Shown here one piece after another: positions 58,616 to 64,000 of a stretch of 64,000 nt of DNA (positions are counted from its first letter, which is position 1; each line of letters begins with the position of its first letter). The stretch comes from JANWXD01 sp035575135 (GTDB lineage: Bacteria > Acidobacteriota > Terriglobia > Bryobacterales > Bryobacteraceae): contig DATLYE010000053.1 of NCBI GenBank assembly GCA_035575135.1, positions 46,262 through 110,261 of the forward strand. The letters run 5' to 3'. The translations under genes and the position numbers were made by a program. The notes beneath the pieces were generated by a model that saw only the letters and a list, made by a program, of their open reading frames with translations, had not been told where the DNA came from and made no database searches.

Positions 58616-60915
58616 GCCGAAGAAGCTTCTTGCAGATCACCAGCGCCGCGGGAGCCGGACGGCTGCTGGCCTCTTTTGGAGACGTCTTCCGGGCGGCGCA
58701 GCCGACCCCGCTCGCGGAGCGCACGCTGATTACCGCCTGCGGCGTATGCGACTCCGCCTGCGGCATTCGCGCTACGGTTCGCGACGGCGTCCTGCGATTC
58801 ATGGAAGGCCTGCCGGAAGACTTACAAGGCCGCGGTTACCTCTGCCCCGCCTCCGCGCTTGCCTCCGGCCAGATGCGGACCCTGCCGGAAGACTTACAAG
58901 GCCGCGGTTACCTCTGCGGCAAAGGCAAGGCTGCGGCGGCCCTTCTCTACGACCCCGACCGGCTGAAGTATCCCATGAAGCGCACCAACCCCGCCAAAGG
59001 CCTGGAGGTGGATCCTGGCTGGGTGCGGATTTCCTGGACAGAAGCGCTGGACACAATCGCGGCGCGCTTCCGGGAGGTTTTGGACCGCCACGGGCCTGAG
59101 GCCCTGTTGTTCGTCACGCGGCCCGCTCCCGATCTCTGGCTGCGGTTCATGCGTTCCATCGGCGCGGTGAACCGCGTCGATCACATTGACACCTGCTATA
59201 CCGCAGACCGCATCGTGCAGCGCTACACGGTAGGCGGCAAGAGCTGGTGCAACGATCTTGAGCATGCGCGCTACATCCTGCTGTTCGGATGGGATCTGGT
59301 GGCCCGCAACAAACTCGTTTTCACCCACGGTATCGTAGCCGCCAAGGAAAAAGGCGCCAAAGTCGTCTGTTTCAATCCCGAGTATTCGATCACCGCGCGC
59401 TTTGCCGATGAGTGGTATCCCATCCGGCCCGGAGCCGATCTTGCCGTGGCGCTGGCAATGATCCATGTGATTCTGTCAGAAAATCTCTTCGACAAGGATT
59501 TTGTCCAAAACTACACCAACTTTCCCCAGTATGAGTCTCAGATCCGCCAGCACTTTGCCCAATACACACCGGAATGGGCGGAAGCGGAGAGCGACGTTTC
59601 TGCCGAAGTCATTCGGCACCTGGCCCGGGAGTTCGCCACGATGGGACCCTCAATCGCCCCGGCGCACAAGAAAACGCTGTGCGCGAACTACGCCAACTCC
59701 GGTCAGCTCTGCCACGCCATCTCGATCCTGAACATCCTGGCGGGAACGATTGACCGGCCGGGCGGCCGCTTCTTCCCGCGATCGGTTTCCATACCTGGCG
59801 TCGATGCGATCGTGCCCCCTCCTCCCTACCCGGCCGTCAAAGGGCGCCGCGTGGATGGCAAGGACAAGCTGCCCTTGGTGCTCGAGGATGGGAGCGGCCT
59901 GTTCAGCACTCTGGCGGACGGCATGCTGAACAAGTACCCGGGCATGATCCAGGCGGCGTTTATCAACTCCTACAGCCTGCTTTCGTTCCCCAGCCCGCAG
60001 CGGATGGAGCAAGCCCTCAAGACGGTGCCCTTCGTCGTAGTGATGGACACGCTCCCAGTGGATGCAACGTCTCTGGCTGACATCGTGTTGCCCTCGATCA
60101 CTTACCTTGAGGGCAACGACGTGCTGGCTCGCGACTACCATGCCCCATGGCCTCAAGTGATTGCCCGCCAAGCCGTTGTGCCGCCCATGTTTGAGGCAAA
60201 ATCCATCGGGTTTGTTGCCGTCGAACTGGGCAAGCGGCTGGCGCCGGACTACTTCAAAAACCCGGACGGTTCCTGGATCAGCCCCGCGGCAATCCTCGAT
60301 GAAAAAGCCCGCCGGCTCGGCTTGGCCGCCAACATCGCGGAGTTCGCTGCGCAGGGGATCTACAGCAAGGAACAGCCTTTCGTGCCCCGGACCAGTTTCG
60401 CCACCCCCGGCGGAACGGGCAAGTGCCAGATCTACGTTCCGCAATTCCCGGAAAAAGGCGCCGAGCCTCTGCCCGTATGGAAGAAGCGGCGCGACCTGCC
60501 TAGCCCCGAGTTTCCGTATTATTACCTCACGTTCATCCCTGCCGTTCACCGTCGCAACAGCACCGAAAACAACGCCATTCTCCATGAGATGTTCCCCGAG
60601 AACGCGGCCATGATCAACCCGGCATTGGCAGCCCGGCTCAGCATCCGCGAGGGGGACCGGGTGCGGATCCGCTCCCGCGCCGGCGCCATTGAACTGCCGG
60701 CCCATCTCACGGAAACCTTGCGGCCGGATTGTGTCATGGTCGCACACGGCTTTGGACACCGCTCCAAGCTGCTCAGTCTCGCCGGAGGGAAGGGGGCCCG
60801 CGATGGTGAAGTCATTCCTGACTGGTCTGTGGAGGAGATGATCCAGGCCGGAGACTGGTTCGGAGCGGGGGCGATTATGGACGCGGTAGTCAACATCGAA
60901 CCGGTGCGCGCGTGA
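58606..60915 (+). CDS. Molybdopterin oxidoreductase catalytic subunit (PsrA/PhsA-like), Tat-exported
   Basis: This 769-residue DMSO-reductase-family enzyme has a Tat leader (SRRSFLQITSAAGAG) and an Fe-S site beginning Cys45, Cys48, Cys52. The fourth ligand region is duplicated: LPEDLQGRGYLC occurs twice, giving Cys80 and Cys104, only the second followed by the usual GKG. A Cys in HIDTCYTADR could ligate molybdenum, as in polysulfide/thiosulfate reductases. Later blocks (LFGWDLVARNKL, VVMDTLPVDATSLADIVLPS, MINPALAARLSIREGDRVRI, VMVAHGFGHRS) are typical. The substrate is unsure. It overlaps the ferredoxin gene by 10 bases and the TorD-like gene by 4. Confidence 0.92.
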   Translation: MALSRRSFLQITSAAGAGRLLASFGDVFRAAQPTPLAERTLITACGVCDSACGIRATVRDGVLRFMEGLPEDLQGRGYLCPASALASGQMRTLPEDLQGRGYLCGKGKAAAALLYDPDRLKYPMKRTNPAKGLEVDPGWVRISWTEALDTIAARFREVLDRHGPEALLFVTRPAPDLWLRFMRSIGAVNRVDHIDTCYTADRIVQRYTVGGKSWCNDLEHARYILLFGWDLVARNKLVFTHGIVAAKEKGAKVVCFNPEYSITARFADEWYPIRPGADLAVALAMIHVILSENLFDKDFVQNYTNFPQYESQIRQHFAQYTPEWAEAESDVSAEVIRHLAREFATMGPSIAPAHKKTLCANYANSGQLCHAISILNILAGTIDRPGGRFFPRSVSIPGVDAIVPPPPYPAVKGRRVDGKDKLPLVLEDGSGLFSTLADGMLNKYPGMIQAAFINSYSLLSFPSPQRMEQALKTVPFVVVMDTLPVDATSLADIVLPSITYLEGNDVLARDYHAPWPQVIARQAVVPPMFEAKSIGFVAVELGKRLAPDYFKNPDGSWISPAAILDEKARRLGLAANIAEFAAQGIYSKEQPFVPRTSFATPGGTGKCQIYVPQFPEKGAEPLPVWKKRRDLPSPEFPYYYLTFIPAVHRRNSTENNAILHEMFPENAAMINPALAARLSIREGDRVRIRSRAGAIELPAHLTETLRPDCVMVAHGFGHRSKLLSLAGGKGARDGEVIPDWSVEEMIQAGDWFGAGAIMDAVVNIEPVRA
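58809..58917 (+). repeat. In-frame 37-base direct repeat in the molybdoenzyme gene
   Basis: Bases 58809-58845 recur exactly at 58881-58917, an offset of 72 bases or 24 codons. The unit encodes LPEDLQGRGYLC. The perfect match argues for a recent duplication or an assembly artefact. Confidence 0.9.
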
Positions 60916-61475
60916 CGACCATGCCTCCGGCGGAACTGGCCGGCCGCTACCGGTTTGTTGCTCGAGGCTTTCTCTCTACCGACCCGGAAGTACTCCGCCA
61001 GGCGGCAGCCCCTTTAGACCCGCACGAAATGACGTTGGTAGAGGGCGCACTTTCAGGAGACCCGACAGAGCTGGAAAAGGAGTACGTGCGGCTTTTCCTG
61101 AGTCCTGCCGGTGCTCCCTGCCCGCTGTGGCAGTCCGCCTACAGCGAAGAAGGCATCCTCATGGGAGACGATCACGCCAGCGCCTTGGAGTGGTACCGCG
61201 CTCACGGCCTCGAACCGGCTCACGACACGGAGCCTGCCGACCACGCCGGACTACTGCTCGCATTCTACGCTCACATGCTCGAAAGCGGTCTATCCGCGGA
61301 CGAGCTTGCAGCGTTCCACCAACGGCATCTGAGCTGGCTGTCGCAACTTTGCGACCGGATCGCGGCGCATGCACAGCACCCGTTTTACCGGCTACTGGCG
61401 ATCATGACCCGCCAACTGGTGGCGGGTGCCTCCGAAGCCGCTCCGAGATTGCCGGACGGGGGGTCCGGAGCGTGA
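60912..61475 (+). CDS. TorD/DmsD-like redox-enzyme maturation chaperone
   Basis: This 187-residue all-helical protein is a TorD-family chaperone that guards a molybdoenzyme before Tat export. Family features are the N-terminal helix RYRFVARGFLS, the core LEKEYVRLFLSPAGAPCPLW, YSEEGILMGDD and the EPADHAGLLLAFYAHMLESG stretch. GTG at 60912 overlaps the catalytic subunit gene by 4 bases, which ties it to that enzyme. No membrane anchor gene follows; insertion-sequence debris begins at once. Confidence 0.86.
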   Translation: MTTMPPAELAGRYRFVARGFLSTDPEVLRQAAAPLDPHEMTLVEGALSGDPTELEKEYVRLFLSPAGAPCPLWQSAYSEEGILMGDDHASALEWYRAHGLEPAHDTEPADHAGLLLAFYAHMLESGLSADELAAFHQRHLSWLSQLCDRIAAHAQHPFYRLLAIMTRQLVAGASEAAPRLPDGGSGA

Positions 61476-61575
61476 TCACCGTCTTCGAGAGTCAAGCGCC
61501 AATCGCCTAGTGTCCCGTCTCAGAAATGTCTTGACCTTTATAAGCAAGTGTTCCATAGAGTGGGAGCAATGCCTC

Positions 61576-61719
61576 ATGCCCCTGTCGCTGGGCCTGTACC
61601 TGAATCCACCGGATAAGGCCATCGTGCTGAGCGTGGACGAGAAGAGCCAGATTCAAGCGTTGGACCGCACCCAGCCCACTCTGCCGCTTCGGCCCGGTCT
61701 GCCGGAGCGACAGACGCAG
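61576..61719 (+). pseudogene. IS630-family transposase fragment
   Basis: Only about 48 codons remain, reading GLYLNPPDKAIVLSVDEKSQ and then IQALDRTQPTLPLRPG, which match the DDE core of IS630 transposases around the first catalytic Asp. The sequence then passes without a break into IS1380-like coding sequence in another frame. Upstream, GTGTCCCGTCTCAGAAATGTC at 61510-61530 looks like an insertion-sequence end. Non-functional. Confidence 0.8.
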
Positions 61720-61727
61720 CATAATAA

Positions 61728-62190
61728 GCTGAGGCTTGGAAGAAGCCGCGGCGGCGGGCCAAGGTGGAGTCCCCGGTGCCCGCGGGGGAGTTGTTGCCGC
61801 GAGTCGCATTTATCGTGACCAACCTGGAGAACGACAGCCGGGCGGTGGCGCGGTCGTACAACAAGCGCGGCACCGTCGAGCAATGGACTAGAGGCCGAGC
61901 AATGGACTAGAGAAGGCAAGGAGGCCGTGAAAACAACCCAGCTGAGTTGCCAATGAGGTGGGGCTGTGGTTGACGTAATCACGTACAGACTCGAGAACCT
62001 GTGGCGCCGGCTGGCGCCACAGCTGCGCGTTGGCAGATGGTCGCTGACCAGCCTGCAACAACGGCTGGTCAAGACGGGCGGCTGGCTGATCCCGCATGCG
62101 TGGTATTGCTGGCTCCTGCTGGCGGAGGTCATCGGACGCGGGCTTTTCGGAGTCCTGGTACGGCGGATCGATGCCTTACCGGCGGGCTAG
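61728..62190 (+). pseudogene. IS1380-family transposase 3' fragment
   Basis: This is the C-terminal part of an IS1380 transposase. AEAWKKPRRRAKVE, VAFIVTNLENDSRAVARSYN and KRGTVEQWTR are readable in one frame; a 19-base tandem duplication (unit near 61877-61895, repeated to 61914) then shifts the frame, after which REGKEAVKTTQLSC, a stop, and VDVITYRLENLWRRLAPQLR, WSLTSLQQRLVKTGGWLIPH follow. The start is missing, so it is a dead remnant. Confidence 0.82.
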
Positions 62191-62409
62191 CTGGGCAAGG
62201 GCGGAGCAAGCAAGATTAACGGCCGGTGCTGAGCGGGGAGTGTCTCCCTCAATCTGCTTCGGACCGCAGTTTTCAACGCTGGAGCTGCCCGGGTGCCGAA
62301 GCACCCCATTCGCCGCCACGCCCAAGCGGGAGGCGCGCAGAACAACGATATGTGATATATCCAGGTAGAGTTTCGCCTATCACGAGCTGCCGCGATAGCG
62401 CCAACTGGT

Positions 62410-62784
62410 AAGCTTCCAGCGCTCCATTCCATCTACCACAGCGACGTAGAAACGGTACATGGTTTGAAGGAGCTGGAGTTTTGTGAGCTGGAGCGGTTTC
62501 GGGGACGGTCGCGGGACCTTCCCAATCAGGCCTACAGCTACCAGTTGTATTTCAACCTGCTGTGGCGCAATCACAATCAGAAAGGCGCCACACCGGACGA
62601 GCTGCGCGCCGCCCGGGCGCTCATCGTAGACCCCAAGTTCTTCTTGGTGCCCGCGGTCCTCATGTCCTCGGTGCGGCGGGTTCAAGCAACGGGCGCGGCA
62701 GCCGTTGTCGGTTTGTACCACCCGGTGGGCGACATCGAACCCGCAGCCGCGGAAGTGGTCCAGCCAGCAGTCGGGAAACGGTAG
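62410..62784 (+). pseudogene. Integrase-core (IS481/IS3-like) transposase fragment
   Basis: The frame reads HSIYHSDVETVHGLKELEFC, ELERFRGRSRDL and AYSYQLYFNLLWRNHNQKGA, which resembles the end of the DDE integrase core of transposases, including the final Glu region. The N-terminal part with the first Asp residues is missing and the C-terminus drifts into unrelated sequence (VGKR). Remnant only. Confidence 0.68.
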
Positions 62785-63605
62785 CGCGTAATTGGAGTCG
62801 TTCACCGCACTATAAGCCAGCCGGAGGGCGCCTTGCGGAACGATGCGCGCCGCCGACTGATAGCGGGCAGACCGAAGGGGATCAGCTCGCGCTAGCCGGC
62901 TAAATCGCTCAGGTGTTTGACGGGGCTCTGCAACAAGCCGAAGGCCGGCGCTGCAGCTTGGCGGGCGCCAGTCTGCGGGCCGACGGACAGGCCTCTTACG
63001 GTAGGGCTGCATCCCGACGGGCGGAAGATGCGGCCGGTGACACGCGTCGAGCACGGCAAATTGTATGCTGCTCGAGCTGTTGAGGCGGAAGCGGCTTTGG
63101 TCGCGAGTTTCCCGCACCCGTTCCTCGACCTCGGGCGGGGTTTGGGGGGGCCGAGCCCCTTCAGAAGGTGCTGCCATACTTGAGGAAGCACCGCTGCCAC
63201 GTGCACACTGTCTGGCGCGAGCCGCCCAAGGCCGCGGGACGAATGCCATGGTGGAGCGCGGCTTAGACTCGGCGCTACCGCAAGTCGAAGCCTGGATTGT
63301 CGGAGCGAGTCATTTCATCAGTAAAAAGCGTACGAAAATTCGCCTCCGGCGCGCTCGGTCTTCGCCCACGACATTTTCTCGAGGAACCATATCGTGCCGT
63401 TATGTTTTTTGGGGAACCCTCAAGCCGGTTTTCAGGTGACGGAGAAGGGCCTGCGACGCGCCCGCACCTTGTCCTGAAACTGCTTCCAGGTCTTAGAAGG
63501 CCCGAAGCCGGGGTGCGTCAACATGTGCCTGGATAGGAAAACAAAGAACGATGGTGACGTAAAGTCTCTTGTGTAAAAGCGGGGAGGGTGTAAGGTTGGT
63601 TTTGA
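62785..63605. other. Degraded mobile-element debris, no supported gene
   Basis: Short frames on both strands show scattered, out-of-phase coding-like patches (for example KVLPYLRKHRCHVHTVW near 63160-63210) but none recognisable as a whole gene. It is probably further transposon decay between the integrase-core and IS256 fragments. Confidence 0.5.
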
Positions 63606-64000
63606 AAGGGCAAGACCCGGCAGGGCTGGAAGAGGTTTTGGGAGCAGCAGTCGCTCAAGGAGCGGGACAGCTACTTGCAATCGGCCTGGCATGAGCGGGT
63701 GGATCCCGGCGAGCAGTGCGACTACCGCAACGGGTCCCAGGAGCGGGACTATGTGACGCGGCTGGGGACGATCCGGCTGCGCATGGCCTGGGCGCGGGGA
63801 AAGAACTTCCTGCCCACGGGTTGGGAGAAGTTCGAGCGGTGGCCCGAAGAGGTGGCGAGGCTGATCCGGGAGGCGTTTCTGCGAGGCATCTCCACGCGGC
63901 AGGTGGGGCGGATCGTGGCGACGTTCACCGGGGAGCCGGTCAGCGCCCAGACGGTTTCGAAGCTGACCCGGGAACTGGACCAGGCGGTGCGGAAGTTTCA
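63606..64000 (+). pseudogene. IS256-family (mutator-type) transposase, lacking a clear start and cut by the right edge
   Basis: The open frame from 63606 reads ERDSYLQSAWHERVDP, CDYRNGSQERDYVTRLGTIR, LRMAWARGKNFLPTG, then EVARLIREAFLRGISTRQVG, RIVATFTGEPVSAQTVSKLT. These are N-terminal IS256 transposase sequences. A stop lies just before the frame and no ATG or GTG sits at the right place, so the 5' end seems lost; it may still be an intact copy only if a start outside the usual codons is used. The catalytic DDE part lies beyond the window. Confidence 0.85.

Noticed and set aside
62892..63206. A 104-codon minus-strand frame in the mobile-element debris
   Set aside because: No recognisable domain, low-complexity Ala/Arg/Pro content and no ribosome-binding site.
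1..64000. CRISPR arrays, rRNA and tRNA genes, and cas or toxin-antitoxin genes
   Set aside because: No regularly spaced repeats, conserved rRNA blocks or recognisable families were noticed; tRNAs could be missed by eye.

Overview
The window looks like chromosome of an acidobacterium, most likely of the Solibacter/Bryobacter group. This is inferred from moderately high GC, two very large Oar-type TonB receptors with N-terminal carboxypeptidase-regulatory-like domains (a hallmark of that group), and gene content; no rRNA or tRNA was seen to confirm it. Most genes are ordinary bacterial genes in tight operons with 1-4 base overlaps.

Layout. 1-14.4 kb: a LytTR response regulator (cut by the left edge), inositol-3-phosphate synthase with an SDR epimerase, two Oar-like receptors, and between them an EEP-family hydrolase, bacterioferritin, a patatin, a HAD phosphatase and a DUF362 protein. 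14.6-21.2 kb (minus): an operon rfaE2-mfd-SurA-like isomerase-YhaM-like exonuclease-BlaI-like repressor. 21.3-27.8 kb (plus): an eight-gene operon (J-domain protein, small helical protein, anmK, two M16 peptidases, Nudix, MscS channel, SLOG protein) in which six successive junctions overlap by 4 bases. 27.8-29.3 kb (minus): small membrane protein, rph, rdgB. Then an M48 protease and a HAD phosphatase.

31.1-45.1 kb is a compact tailed-particle cluster: small-terminase-like protein, large terminase, portal, scaffold, P22-like coat, connectors, tail tube, tail chaperones joined by a canonical -1 frameshift signal, a very short tape-measure candidate, two distal-tail proteins and a 1303-residue fused tail tip/hub. 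No integrase, repressor, replication, lysis or capsid protease gene is visible, and flanking host genes are close. Size and order resemble gene transfer agent clusters, so this is the best candidate for an undescribed system. A Wzt-like ATPase, peptide transporter, M24 peptidase and degenerate GH31 protein follow directly as a tight operon.

50.7-51.2 kb holds a peroxiredoxin whose peroxidatic position is an in-frame UGA followed by a SECIS-like hairpin: a probable selenoprotein that automatic gene calling would split. 51.4-57.8 kb has an HpcH/HpaI aldolase, glycerol facilitator plus GlpX, RidA, a NYN-LOTUS protein and a two-subunit methylmalonyl-CoA mutase. 58.0-61.5 kb encodes a periplasmic molybdopterin oxidoreductase, its four-cluster ferredoxin subunit and a TorD-like chaperone; the catalytic subunit has an in-frame 24-codon duplication in its Fe-S region. 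61.5-64.0 kb is a graveyard of IS630, IS1380, integrase-core and IS256 fragments, ending in an IS256 transposase cut by the right edge.
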